Shown piece after piece: positions 18,738 through 26,463 of a stretch of 64,000 bases of DNA; position 1 is the stretch's first letter; every line of letters starts with the position of its first letter. The stretch comes from Shinella zoogloeoides (lineage in GTDB: Bacteria > Pseudomonadota > Alphaproteobacteria > Rhizobiales > Rhizobiaceae): contig NZ_QNUJ01000006.1 in assembly GCF_003574625.1 (NCBI RefSeq), forward strand, positions 62,001 through 126,000, given 5' to 3'. A program made the translations under genes and the position numbers. The notes under the pieces are model-generated. The model had not been told where the DNA came from. It did not search any database and saw nothing but the letters and a program-made list of their open reading frames with translations.

Positions 18738-19166
18738 ATGATCGTACGCACCCTTCTTCTCTCGTCGATGCTCGCAGCCGCCGCCGTCTCCGGCGCGGCC
18801 GCACAGGAAGCCGCGCCCAAGGGGCTGGATGTCGAGCTCAATGCGCTTGCCGCCTCGCAGAAGGGCTGCCTCTTCACCTTCGTCGCGGCGAACGGCTTTC
18901 AGCAGAACGTTTCGAAGGTCTCCTTCGAATTCGTGATCTTCAACGACAAGGGCACGGTCGAGCGGCTGGCGCTGCTCGATTTCCGCGACCTGCCGGCCGG
19001 CAAGTCGAAGGTGCGCCAGTTCGACGTGCCGGGCATCAAGTGCGAAGGGGTGAAGAACCTGCTGATCAACGATGCGCCGGTCTGCGAAGGCGAGGGGCTC
19101 GACAAGGCCCGCTGCATGGACGGCATCGTCACGCGCAGCAAGGTTTCGGCCGGTCTCGAAGGTTGA
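18738..19166 (+). CDS. Conserved secreted protein of the heme locus, function unknown
   Basis: 142 residues with a Sec signal peptide (hydrophobic 5-22, cleavage after GAAA-QE). The mature domain is beta-rich and keeps four cysteines in two pairs (KGCLF, GIKCEG, APVCEG, ARCMDG), probably disulphides in the periplasm. It lies between the iron box and tonB, so a role in TonB-dependent heme or siderophore uptake is likely, but I do not recognise a named family. Confidence 0.75.
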   Translation: MIVRTLLLSSMLAAAAVSGAAAQEAAPKGLDVELNALAASQKGCLFTFVAANGFQQNVSKVSFEFVIFNDKGTVERLALLDFRDLPAGKSKVRQFDVPGIKCEGVKNLLINDAPVCEGEGLDKARCMDGIVTRSKVSAGLEG

Positions 19167-19223
19167 GTTGAGTGGCGGCCCGCATGAGGCGGGATCGCGA
19201 TAAACGGAACGGTGGATAAGACG

Positions 19224-20117
19224 ATGGCTGGAAGCAAGTGGCTCTGGATCGGTGCGGGGGTGTTTTCCCTGCTGGCCCATGCCGGGGCGGCCGCGATCCT
19301 CACCATGACGCCGGCGGCGCCGGAAGACGAGGCGCTGATCGCCGGCGGCGTCGTCGCGGAAGTGGCCATGCTCGGCAACGGCGCCTTCGAGGCGGTCGAG
19401 TCTGGCAATCCCGAAGAGGCGATCACGCCGGAAGCGATCCAGCCCGACGTCACCGAGCCGCAACCGCAGGAGGTTGCGGAAATCAAGCCCACCGAGATCC
19501 AGCCCGAGACGACCGAGATCGCGCCCGTCGATCCGGTGGTGTCGGAGCCGGTGCATGAGTTGATCGTTCCCTCCGCCGAGGTGGAGATCGCCGCGATCCC
19601 GATCCCGGAAATCAAGCCCGAGGTCGAGCCGGAACGGGAGATCAAGCCGGTTCCCGAGGTGAAGAAGCAAGAGCCGGTAAAAAAGGTCGAGCGCAAGAAG
19701 CCGAAGCAGAAGGTCGTCCGCAAGGCCGGCGAGAAGGGCACGGCGAAGGCGAATGCCACGAAGGGCGAGGTGGATGGCTCGGCCGATGTGAAGACCGCCT
19801 CCGTCGGCGGCCAGAAGAAGGGCAATTCGTCCACGGCCGGCAATGCCGCCGTCAGCAATTATCCGGGCAAGGTCCGCAACAAGATCAACCGCGCCAAGCG
19901 GCGCGCGCCGGGCGGCGAGAGCGGCAGCGTCGTGGTAAGCTTCGTCGTCGGCTCGGGCGGACAGGCGAGCGGCATCCGCGTCGCGCGCAGCTCCGGCAGC
20001 GCGGCGCTCGACAGGGCGGCGGTCGATTCGGTGCAGCGCGCCGCGCCCTTCGCGAAGATCCCCGAGGCCGCGGGGCGCGCGTCCTGGGCATTCAACGTGC
20101 CGATCGTTTTCAACTGA
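19224..20117 (+). CDS. tonB: TonB-family energy transducer
   Basis: 297 residues: one N-terminal signal-anchor helix (residues about 5-25), a long periplasmic Pro/Glu/Lys-rich linker (60-160: repeated EIKP, QPE, KKPK), and a C-terminal TonB domain (about 210-297, KINRAKRRAPGGESGSVVVS). It transmits proton-motive force to outer-membrane receptors. ATG 19224 is chosen; a GTG four codons earlier is possible. Lies beside hmu genes, probably heme-dedicated. Confidence 0.88.
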   Translation: MAGSKWLWIGAGVFSLLAHAGAAAILTMTPAAPEDEALIAGGVVAEVAMLGNGAFEAVESGNPEEAITPEAIQPDVTEPQPQEVAEIKPTEIQPETTEIAPVDPVVSEPVHELIVPSAEVEIAAIPIPEIKPEVEPEREIKPVPEVKKQEPVKKVERKKPKQKVVRKAGEKGTAKANATKGEVDGSADVKTASVGGQKKGNSSTAGNAAVSNYPGKVRNKINRAKRRAPGGESGSVVVSFVVGSGGQASGIRVARSSGSAALDRAAVDSVQRAAPFAKIPEAAGRASWAFNVPIVFN

Positions 20118-20126
20118 GGCGATCTT

Positions 20127-20158
20127 TCCCGCTGCCTTCCGGTTGGCGGGATTTTTTT
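20127..20158 (+). terminator. Rho-independent terminator after tonB
   Basis: TCCCGC (20127-20132) pairs with GCGGGA (20146-20151), with G-T pairs extending inward, followed by seven T. Confidence 0.8.
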
Positions 20159-20169
20159 GTCGGAAAATA

Positions 20170-20184
20170 TGACTTTAATAGTCA
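20170..20184. promoter_or_regulatory. RirA-type iron box upstream of the DUF2325 gene
   Basis: TGA-CTTTAATAG-TCA, an exact TGA-N9-TCA motif in an AT-rich promoter stretch and part of a longer dyad ATGAC...GTCAT. It predicts iron repression of the DUF2325 pair. Confidence 0.55.
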
Positions 20185-20270
20185 TGTTTATACTTTACTC
20201 TGAAAATCAAGTTTTGTAGGTTGACCCGGACTGAGGCTCCGCCCACGCGGAGTGCCAAAGGGGATGCTGC

Positions 20271-20912
20271 ATGAATACGATGACTGCGGGCCGCATGGAG
20301 TCGGTCCTGAAGGCAATGATCGCCGAGCGGGACCGGCGCATCGCCGATCTGGAGCGCCAGCTTGCCGCGCTCCGCAAGCAGATGGCCGAAGGCTCGCAGG
20401 AGGGAGCGGCCGCAGCGCCGGCCGCCCAGCGGATGGAGGTGCGGGCGCCGCAGGCGCAGGCCCCCCGCAGCGTGGAAGTCACCAAAGTGAAGCGCCGGAC
20501 CGGCGAAGCGGAGAGGAAGGCGATGCGCGAGAAAAGGCAACAGCAGCAGGCCCGCCAGCGGCAGGACAATGACGAGAAGGCCGACAAGGCCGGCCTCGAG
20601 GGCCGCAGCTTCCTCTATGTCGGCGGCCGCGACTGCCAGGTGGCGCATCTGCGCCAGATCGCCAGCTCCTACGGCGCCAACCTCATCCATCACGACGGCG
20701 GTCTGCGCGAGGCGGTTTCCCGCATCGACAACGTGCTGCCCTCCGTGGACTGCGTCTTCTGCCCCATCGACTGTATCAGCCATGATGCCTGCATCCGCGT
20801 GAAAACGGGCTGCAAGAAGTGGGAGAAGGCCTTCGTGCCGCTGCGCAACGGCAGCAAGTCCTCCTTCGAGCGGGCCCTGCAGAGCATGAGCCAGGGAGAC
20901 AGTACCCAGTGA
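20271..20912 (+). CDS. DUF2325 domain protein with N-terminal coiled coil
   Basis: 213 residues. The N-terminus (8-45) is a heptad-rich coiled coil (ERDRRIADLERQLAALRKQM); an Ala/Gln/Arg-rich linker follows; the C-terminal ~95 residues are a DUF2325 fold beginning FLYVGGRDCQVAHLRQIA, with five cysteines in CVFCPIDC, HDACI and TGCKKW that may bind metal. DUF2325 function is unknown. The iron box upstream and heme neighbours suggest an iron- or heme-linked role (inference). Confidence 0.82.
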   Translation: MNTMTAGRMESVLKAMIAERDRRIADLERQLAALRKQMAEGSQEGAAAAPAAQRMEVRAPQAQAPRSVEVTKVKRRTGEAERKAMREKRQQQQARQRQDNDEKADKAGLEGRSFLYVGGRDCQVAHLRQIASSYGANLIHHDGGLREAVSRIDNVLPSVDCVFCPIDCISHDACIRVKTGCKKWEKAFVPLRNGSKSSFERALQSMSQGDSTQ

Positions 20913-21175
20913 ATGACGAAAGACCCGAGGCCTTCGCGATGATCGGCCTGCACAAGCTGGCCGCCCAGAACGGCGACGGCCTCGTACCGGAGCTCTATGC
21001 CCTCCTGACGCGCCGCGCTTGCCTGCTGGACAGCGCCAATGTCGTGGAATTTCCCGTGAACGACGCTCGCCCGCCGGCGCGACGGGCGGCTTTCGAGGAC
21101 GACACCGCCCTCGATGCGCGCAACGACAATGTCGTCGCGTTCTCCTCGCTGCGTCGCGCGCCCTCCGGGCGCTGA
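20909..21175 (+). CDS. Small conserved hypothetical protein coupled to DUF2325
   Basis: 88 residues from a GTG overlapping the DUF2325 stop (GTGA), a translational-coupling arrangement. No membrane segment. Visible are a helical N-terminus (AMIGLHKLAAQNGDGLVPELYALLT) in pieces and two similar NVVEFP/NVVAF stretches flanking an Arg/Pro-rich linker. No family recognised. GC and codon use match the neighbours. An alternative ATG at 20939 would give 78 residues. Confidence 0.55.
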   Translation: MNDERPEAFAMIGLHKLAAQNGDGLVPELYALLTRRACLLDSANVVEFPVNDARPPARRAAFEDDTALDARNDNVVAFSSLRRAPSGR

Positions 21176-21192
21176 CGTCAGGCTTGATTCTT

Positions 21193-21294
21193 AGAGCATT
21201 TCCGCTTTTCTTCGAATCGCGAAAACGCTCTAACTCTTTATTTTAACGCAATTCCGGACGCAAAACCGCTTCACACTTTTGCTGGAATTGCTCT
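21193..21294. repeat. Rhizobiaceae intergenic repeat, full-length copy (~102 bp)
   Basis: The element has imperfect terminal inverted repeats (AGAGCATTTCC at the left, GGAATTGCTCT at the right) and internal segments CGCAATTCCGGACGCAAAACCGC and AACTCTTTATTTTAA. A shorter related copy lies in this window at 58648-58690 in the opposite orientation. Such sequences are numerous in rhizobial genomes. Here it lies between converging genes and supplies the last codons of the DUF423 gene. Confidence 0.75.
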
Positions 21295-21645
21295 AGGCAG
21301 GAACGCGCCGAGCGCGACCGCCAGCCATCCCGCCATCATCACGACGCCGCCGGTCGGCGCGGACATGGGGAAAAGCCCGTGCCCCGCCGAATGGCGGAAG
21401 ACGAGGTCGCCGGCAAAGAGCGCCGTGCCGAGGGCCAGCAGCAGCGCGGCCAGCGGCGCGGTCCGCACCATTGGCCAGGCCGCGTGGAGCGCGACCAGCG
21501 CCGGGGCATGGGCAAGGCACATGGCGGAAGCGCCGGCCATCAGGCGCGGATCGCTGCCATGCGAGGCGGCCGCCGCTGTTGCGACGCCGGCAAGGCCCAT
21601 CAGGCCGGCGACGAGAAGGCTTGCCGAGCGGAGCGAAAAGGACAT
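21271..21645 (-). CDS. DUF423 small integral membrane protein
   Basis: 124 residues, four predicted membrane helices, typical DUF423 (YgdD-like) with the early glycine-rich helix GLMGLAGVATAAAASHG and a terminal helix GVVMMAGWLAVALGAFL. Function unknown. The final seven codons and stop (encoding AIPAKV) come from the flanking rhizobial repeat, so the C-terminal tail is repeat-derived. Separated from the globin gene by 15 bases in the same direction. Confidence 0.83.
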   Translation of the reverse strand: MSFSLRSASLLVAGLMGLAGVATAAAASHGSDPRLMAGASAMCLAHAPALVALHAAWPMVRTAPLAALLLALGTALFAGDLVFRHSAGHGLFPMSAPTGGVVMMAGWLAVALGAFLPRAIPAKV

Positions 21646-21660
21646 GGATGACTCCCGGGG

Positions 21661-22077
21661 CTATTCCTGGTTCTGCATGTGGTGGGCAAGCCGGGTAACC
21701 GGCTCGAGGATGATCTTCCGCAGGCCCTCGCTAGGCACCGTCTCTTCCAGCGCGCGCACGAAGCAGAGCAGCCATTCGTCCCGTTCGGCCGGGCCGATCG
21801 GCGCGACGAAATGGCGGCGGCGCAGCATGGGGTGGCCGCGCTTCTGCGTATAGAGCGGCGGGCCACCGAGCCAGCCGGTCAGGTATTCGTAGAGCTTTTC
21901 CTCGCTGCCGGTGAGGTCCGGCGGATGGATGGCGCGGCAGCGGGCCGCTTCCGGCATTGTATCCATCAATTCGTAGAAGCGGCGCGTCAGGGCGCGTACG
22001 CCCGCCTCGCCGCCCACCGCCTGGTAGAGGGTGATCGTCTCGCCCTGCCGTTCCTGCTCTTGCGTCGCGTCGGTCAT
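21661..22077 (-). CDS. Group II truncated hemoglobin
   Basis: 138 residues, the trHbII (GlbO-like) fold. Proximal-side region GHPMLRRRHF contains the F8 histidine; LYEYLTGWLGGPPLY gives the aromatic residues of the distal pocket. It binds heme and probably handles oxygen, NO or peroxide in the cytoplasm. Start 22077 follows GGGAAGA; the longer upstream frame lacks similarity. Forms a two-gene unit with DUF423. Confidence 0.88.
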   Translation of the reverse strand: MTDATQEQERQGETITLYQAVGGEAGVRALTRRFYELMDTMPEAARCRAIHPPDLTGSEEKLYEYLTGWLGGPPLYTQKRGHPMLRRRHFVAPIGPAERDEWLLCFVRALEETVPSEGLRKIILEPVTRLAHHMQNQE

Positions 22078-22176
22078 GGTTCTTCCCGTTGCCTTGGGTC
22101 TTAGCGCCGCCGCATCCGCCGCGCAATCCCGGCCGCAGAGCTGCGGCAATGCGCCCGGCAGCGCCGCCTCGGCGGA

Positions 22177-22205
22177 TTGACAAGAAACCGTCTAGACGGT
22201 ATGTT
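22177..22205 (+). promoter_or_regulatory. Promoter and palindromic operator of the TetR gene
   Basis: TTGACA (22177-22182), 17-bp spacer, TATGTT (22200-22205). A perfect 14-bp palindrome ACCGTCTAGACGGT (22187-22200) occupies the spacer, ideal for autorepression. Transcription should start within a base or two of the ATG at 22211. Confidence 0.7.
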
Positions 22206-22210
22206 TTATC

Positions 22211-22771
22211 ATGAGCAAAGCCCACCATCGCAAAAAGCATCCCGAGGCCGTCCGCCAGCAATTGCTGGAGGTCGCGGCGAAGCTGTCGCTGGAGAAGGGG
22301 CCGGCGAGCGTGACGCTCGATGCCGTTTCCCAGGCGGCCGGGGTCAGCAAGGGGGGGCTGCTGCATCATTTTCCCAACAAGCTGTCGCTGCTCGACGGCC
22401 TGTTCGACGACCTGACGGAAAAGTTCGACCGGGCGCTTGCCGAGCGCATGCGCGACGATCCTGAGCCGAAGGGCCGCTTCACGCGGGCCTATGCGGCGAT
22501 CTGGTTCCTGCCGGAGGGCCTTTCCGACGGCGAGCAATGGAAGGTGCTCACCGTCGCGCTCATCTCCGAGCCGCACCTGCGCGAACGCTGGCGACAATGG
22601 GTCGACCGGCACCTTGCGGAAAATGTCGGCACGGATTCGACGCTCGACGCCATGCTCGTCCGCTATGCGGTGGACGGGCTTTGGCTGGCCGACCTGCTCG
22701 GGGCGCCCGTCATGGATGCCGCACCGCGCGCGGCCATGCTGGAGCGCCTGATGGCCCTGTCGCGCACCTGA
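22211..22771 (+). CDS. TetR-family repressor of an SMR efflux pump
   Basis: 186 residues. N-terminal DNA-binding domain with the TetR helix-turn-helix (TLDAVSQAAGVSKGGLLHHF, residues about 37-56) and a helical ligand domain behind it. It precedes an SMR transporter gene by 61 bases, so it probably represses itself and the pump. No Shine-Dalgarno sequence precedes the ATG, and the promoter geometry predicts a leaderless mRNA. Confidence 0.88.
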   Translation: MSKAHHRKKHPEAVRQQLLEVAAKLSLEKGPASVTLDAVSQAAGVSKGGLLHHFPNKLSLLDGLFDDLTEKFDRALAERMRDDPEPKGRFTRAYAAIWFLPEGLSDGEQWKVLTVALISEPHLRERWRQWVDRHLAENVGTDSTLDAMLVRYAVDGLWLADLLGAPVMDAAPRAAMLERLMALSRT

Positions 22772-22832
22772 CCGTCTTTTGCAATCCGCGCCGGAAGGCG
22801 CCCGTTGGCGCGGCCTGCGCCGGAGACCTCAC

Positions 22833-23174
22833 ATGAACATCACCGCCGTCTATGCCGTCCTGGTGGCCGCCATCGTCTTCGAGGTGCTCGGCACCTCCGC
22901 CATGCAGGCCGCGCAGCACTTCTCCCGCCTCGGGCCGACCCTCGTCATGGTGGTCTGCTATGCCGTGGCATTCTACTTCCTCTCGTGGAGCCTGCGCTAC
23001 GTTCCGGTCGGCATCGCCTATGCGATCTGGAGCGGCCTCGGCATCGTGCTGATCTCGCTCGTCGGCTACTTCGCCTTCGGCCAGAAGCTCGACTTTGCCG
23101 CCATTGCCGGCCTCGGCCTGATCATCGCCGGCGTTCTTGTGCTGAACCTTTTCTCCAAATCGACATTCCACTGA
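22833..23174 (+). CDS. Small multidrug resistance (SMR) family transporter
   Basis: 113 residues, four membrane helices, with the essential membrane glutamate in the first helix (E17, VFEVLGTSAM) and the SMR segment PVGIAYAIWSGLG. It works as an antiparallel dimer exporting quaternary ammonium compounds, polyamines or guanidinium; which one is not evident. GGAG before ATG 22833 sets the start. Confidence 0.88.
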   Translation: MNITAVYAVLVAAIVFEVLGTSAMQAAQHFSRLGPTLVMVVCYAVAFYFLSWSLRYVPVGIAYAIWSGLGIVLISLVGYFAFGQKLDFAAIAGLGLIIAGVLVLNLFSKSTFH

Positions 23175-23240
23175 AAGGGAGCCGGAATCGTGAGAGGACC
23201 CCGCTTGCCAAGATGCGGGACTGCCTCTATCGGTTTCGAC

Positions 23241-23262
23241 GAATTGAAAGCGGTTTCAATTC
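23241..23262. promoter_or_regulatory. LacI-type operator upstream of thuA
   Basis: A perfect palindrome GAATTGAAA-GCGG-TTTCAATTC, with the AAAGCG...TTT core typical of LacI/GalR sites, just 5' of the thuA ribosome-binding site. Probably bound by the LacI regulator at the end of this cluster. Confidence 0.6.
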
Positions 23263-23283
23263 CCGGCCTTGAAGGAATGGCAC

Positions 23284-24069
23284 ATGGCAATACGCACCAT
23301 CGTATGGGGTGAGAACATCCACGAGCAGACGAACGAGATCGTCCGCTCGATCTATCCGAACGGCATGCACAACACGATCGCCGAGGCGCTGAACAGGGAT
23401 CCCGCGATCCACGCCACGACGGCGACGCTGCAAGAGCCGGAACACGGGCTCACCGAGGCCCGCCTTGCCGAGACGGACGTCCTCGTCTGGTGGGGCCACA
23501 AGGATCACGGCGCGGTCGACGATGCGGTGGTGGAGCGCGTGGCGCGGCGCGTGTGGGAGGGCATGGGCCTCCTCGTGCTGCATTCCGGCCATTTCTCCAA
23601 GATCTTCAAGCGCCTGATGGGCACGCCCTGCGCGCTGAAATGGCGCGAGGCCGGCGAGCGCGAGCGGCTCTGGGTGATCAATCCCCGCCACCCGATTGCC
23701 GAAGGGCTCGGCGAGAACTTCGTGCTGGAAAACGAGGAGATGTATGGCGAGCAGTTCTCCGTGCCGGAACCGCTGGAGACCGTCTTCATCTCGTGGTTTG
23801 CGGGCGGCGAGGTGTTCCGCTCGGGTCTCACCTGGCGCCGCGGCGCCGGCAACATCTTCTATTTCCGCCCGGGCCACGAGACCTACCCGACCTATCACGA
23901 CGCCACGGTCCAGAAGGTCCTGGTCAATGGCGTGAAATGGGCCTTCAACCCGCAGGGCACCTATGCGGCCATCCACGATGCGCCGAACGTGCCGGTCGAC
24001 AAGGCCCTGGAGCCGATCGAGGAGCGCGGCCCGAAACTGCATGAGGCCGGCGAAGCCGGTTACCGCTGA
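23284..24069 (+). CDS. thuA: ThuA-like trehalose utilization protein
   Basis: 261 residues with the ThuA (glutamine-amidotransferase-like) fold: [21 protein letters not shown] at the start in pieces, [12 protein letters not shown] near 65, [11 protein letters not shown] near 100 and [11 protein letters not shown] near 200. In Ensifer, thuA and thuB degrade trehalose through a 3-keto intermediate. Start 23284 follows GAAGGA. The transporter genes (thuEFGK) are absent, so the actual sugar here is uncertain. Confidence 0.85.
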   Translation: MAIRTIVWGENIHEQTNEIVRSIYPNGMHNTIAEALNRDPAIHATTATLQEPEHGLTEARLAETDVLVWWGHKDHGAVDDAVVERVARRVWEGMGLLVLHSGHFSKIFKRLMGTPCALKWREAGERERLWVINPRHPIAEGLGENFVLENEEMYGEQFSVPEPLETVFISWFAGGEVFRSGLTWRRGAGNIFYFRPGHETYPTYHDATVQKVLVNGVKWAFNPQGTYAAIHDAPNVPVDKALEPIEERGPKLHEAGEAGYR

Positions 24070-24077
24070 GGCGAACG

Positions 24078-25121
24078 ATGCGTCTTCTCGTTGTTGGAAC
24101 AGGCGGCATGGCCAATACCCATGCCAGATATTTTGCCGCGATAGACGGCGTCGAGCTGGTCGGCGCGGTCGATGTCGACCCCTCGCGGGCCAAGGCCTTC
24201 GCCGACCAGCACGGCATCGCGAATGTCTTCACCTCGCTGGAGGACGCCATCGCCTGGAATGGCTTCGACGCGGCGACCAACGTCACGCCCGACCGTGCGC
24301 ACCATCCGACGACGTTGGCGCTGCTGGCGGCGGGCAAGCATGTGATGTGCGAGAAGCCGCTGGCGGAAAACTACGCCAAGGCCGACGAGATGGCCCGCGC
24401 CGCCGAGGCGTCCGGGCTCGTGACCATGGTGAACCTCACCTATCGCAACGTGGCGCCGCTGCAGAAGGCGCGCGCGATGGTGCTGGCGGGCGAGATCGGC
24501 CGCGTGCGCCATGTCGAGGCGTCCTACCTGCAAAGCTGGCTCGTCTCGAAGGCCTGGGGCAACTGGGCGACGGAAAGCCAGTGGCTCTGGCGCCTTTCCA
24601 CCCGCCACGGCTCGAACGGCGTGCTGGGCGATGTCGGCATCCACATCCTCGATTTCGCCAGCTACGGCGCGGCGAGCGACGTGGACCATGTCTTCGCGCG
24701 GCTGAAGGCTTTCGACAAGGCGCCGGACAACCGGATCGGCGAATACGACCTCGACGCCAATGACAGCTTCACCATGACGGTGGATTTCGACAACGGCGCG
24801 CTTGGCGTGATCCATGCCAGCCGCTGGGCGACCGGCCATCTCAACGAGCTGCGCCTGCGCATGCATGGCGACAAGGGCGCCCTCGAGGTCATCCATTCGA
24901 CCGAGGGATCGAAGCTGCGCGGCTGCCTCGGCGAGGATGTCGAGCAGGCCGTCTGGCGGGAGATCGACGCCGGCACGGTGCCGACCAATTACGAGCGCTT
25001 CGCCGCGGCCGTCGCGGCGGGCGAAAGGATCGAGCCGGGCTTCCGTCATGCCGCCGAGCTCCAGAAGGTGCTCGATCTTGCCATCGAAACCGAGAAGGGG
25101 CGCTGCGAGCTGGCGGTCTGA
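24078..25121 (+). CDS. Gfo/Idh/MocA-family oxidoreductase (ThuB-like)
   Basis: A 347-residue NAD(P)-dependent dehydrogenase. Rossmann motif VVGTGGMANTHARYF at residues 5-19, CEKPLAEN near 95-102 with the family lysine, and GVLGDVGIHILDFASYG around 180 with the Asp/His pair. Immediately follows thuA (8 bases), matching the thuAB order, so it probably oxidises a disaccharide or cyclic sugar. The substrate is inferred. Confidence 0.85.
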   Translation: MRLLVVGTGGMANTHARYFAAIDGVELVGAVDVDPSRAKAFADQHGIANVFTSLEDAIAWNGFDAATNVTPDRAHHPTTLALLAAGKHVMCEKPLAENYAKADEMARAAEASGLVTMVNLTYRNVAPLQKARAMVLAGEIGRVRHVEASYLQSWLVSKAWGNWATESQWLWRLSTRHGSNGVLGDVGIHILDFASYGAASDVDHVFARLKAFDKAPDNRIGEYDLDANDSFTMTVDFDNGALGVIHASRWATGHLNELRLRMHGDKGALEVIHSTEGSKLRGCLGEDVEQAVWREIDAGTVPTNYERFAAAVAAGERIEPGFRHAAELQKVLDLAIETEKGRCELAV

Positions 25122-25123
25122 CC

Positions 25124-26140
25124 TTAACTCCGGACCGGGCCTGTCGAGCCGCGGATGATGAACTCGACCGGCCAGACCTCCTGAAGCGCTTCCGGCGCTT
25201 CCCCCTGCAAAAGCCGCAAGGTCATGTCGCCGATCCGCTCGCCCGCCGCGCGGATCGGCGATTGCGTCGTGGTGACGGCCGGAACGAGATTGTCGGGGCT
25301 GAGATAGGGAAAGACGTCGTCATGGGCGATGAGCGAGACATCCTCGCCGACGGCAAGCCCCGCGATGCGGATCGCCCGCATCGCGCCCAGCGCCGACATC
25401 ATCGACCCCGCGATGACCGCCGTCGGCGGGGCGGGGAGGGCGAGGAAGCCCTGCATGAGCCGGAAGCCGGTCTCGTCGGTGAATTCGCCGTGGCCGGTCA
25501 GCGCCGGATCCGCCGCGATGCCTTCTGCCGCGAGCGTCCTGCGGTAGCCCTCGTCCCGGTCGCGGGCATAGGTGCTGTCCGTATCGCCGTTGATGAGGGC
25601 GATGCGGCGATGGCCGAAGGCGGCGAGATGCTTCGTCGCGGCGGCGATGGCGCCGAAATTGTCGATGTCGAGGAAGGCGAAGGGCTTTTCCGCCTCGCTC
25701 CGCCCGTGCACGATGAAGGGGAGGCCGAACGCCTGCAACAGCGCGATGCGCTCGTCGGTGCAGGCGGGCGTATGCACGATGACGGCATCCACCCGCTTGC
25801 TCGCCGCAAGCCGGCGATAGGCGGCCGCCTCGTCTTCCGCGCTCTCGACGGTCGAGACGAGGATGTCGATGCCTTCCTGCTGTAGCCGCGTCGAAAGACC
25901 GCCCATGAACTCGCTGGAATGGGGCCCGAAGCGCCCGCCGCCCTGGAAGACGATGCCGATGGCGCCGGCCCGGCCGGTCGCCAGCCGTTGCGCGATGCTG
26001 TTCGGGCGGTAGCCCAGCCGCTCCGCGGCCTCCAGCACGCGCGCACGCGTTTCCGCCTTCACCTCCGGATAGCCGCTCATAGCCCGGCTCACCGTCGTCT
26101 GGGAGAGGCCGATGCGCGCGGCAAATTCCTTGAGGTTCAT
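25124..26140 (-). CDS. LacI-family transcriptional regulator of the thuAB-like operon
   Basis: 338 residues. N-terminal LacI helix-turn-helix (KEFAARIGLSQTTVSRAMSG, residues 3-22) with hinge helix, then a periplasmic-binding-protein-like effector domain. It converges with thuB (2-base gap). Start 26140 follows GGGGAAGAGA. Palindromes of the same style occur upstream of thuA and of this gene, indicating repression of thuAB and itself. Confidence 0.88.
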   Translation of the reverse strand: MNLKEFAARIGLSQTTVSRAMSGYPEVKAETRARVLEAAERLGYRPNSIAQRLATGRAGAIGIVFQGGGRFGPHSSEFMGGLSTRLQQEGIDILVSTVESAEDEAAAYRRLAASKRVDAVIVHTPACTDERIALLQAFGLPFIVHGRSEAEKPFAFLDIDNFGAIAAATKHLAAFGHRRIALINGDTDSTYARDRDEGYRRTLAAEGIAADPALTGHGEFTDETGFRLMQGFLALPAPPTAVIAGSMMSALGAMRAIRIAGLAVGEDVSLIAHDDVFPYLSPDNLVPAVTTTQSPIRAAGERIGDMTLRLLQGEAPEALQEVWPVEFIIRGSTGPVRS

Positions 26141-26150
26141 TCTCTTCCCC

Positions 26151-26168
26151 TCGAAAGCAGTCTTTCGA
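26151..26168. promoter_or_regulatory. Candidate autoregulatory LacI operator
   Basis: TCGAAAG-CAGT-CTTTCGA palindrome starting 11 bases upstream of the lacI start codon, resembling the GAAAGCGGTTTC core before thuA. Confidence 0.45.
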
Positions 26169-26292
26169 TTGCGGTCTTTATGGACTCTCCCGCCCATCGC
26201 CGCAAGCAAGGGCAGGGGCGTGGCTGTCCGCTTCCGGTAAGGCCGATCGCGCTAAGGCATCATTCAGGTTGCGGAATCCCGCTTGATAAATG

Positions 26293-26307
26293 TTAACGAC
26301 ACGTTAA
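26293..26307 (+). promoter_or_regulatory. CtrA-type binding box upstream of the orphan glycosyltransferase
   Basis: TTAA-CGACACG-TTAA, an exact TTAA-N7-TTAA CtrA consensus and also a 6-3-6 palindrome, 157 bases before the gene. The rest of 26169-26463 shows no frame of its own. It suggests cell-cycle control, but a single site is only suggestive. Confidence 0.45.
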
Positions 26308-26463
26308 GGTCCGGATTTGAACGACATGGTTGTGGCGGAGGCGAATTTCGCTTCTACTAATATGTCGATGGGTTGAGGGCCGAAGGGAACGCGGCCGCTC
26401 ATCCGGGCCTTTCGGGCAGGGACGGCTTCGAGGGCTATTCGCGACGATTTTGGGGGGAAGATC

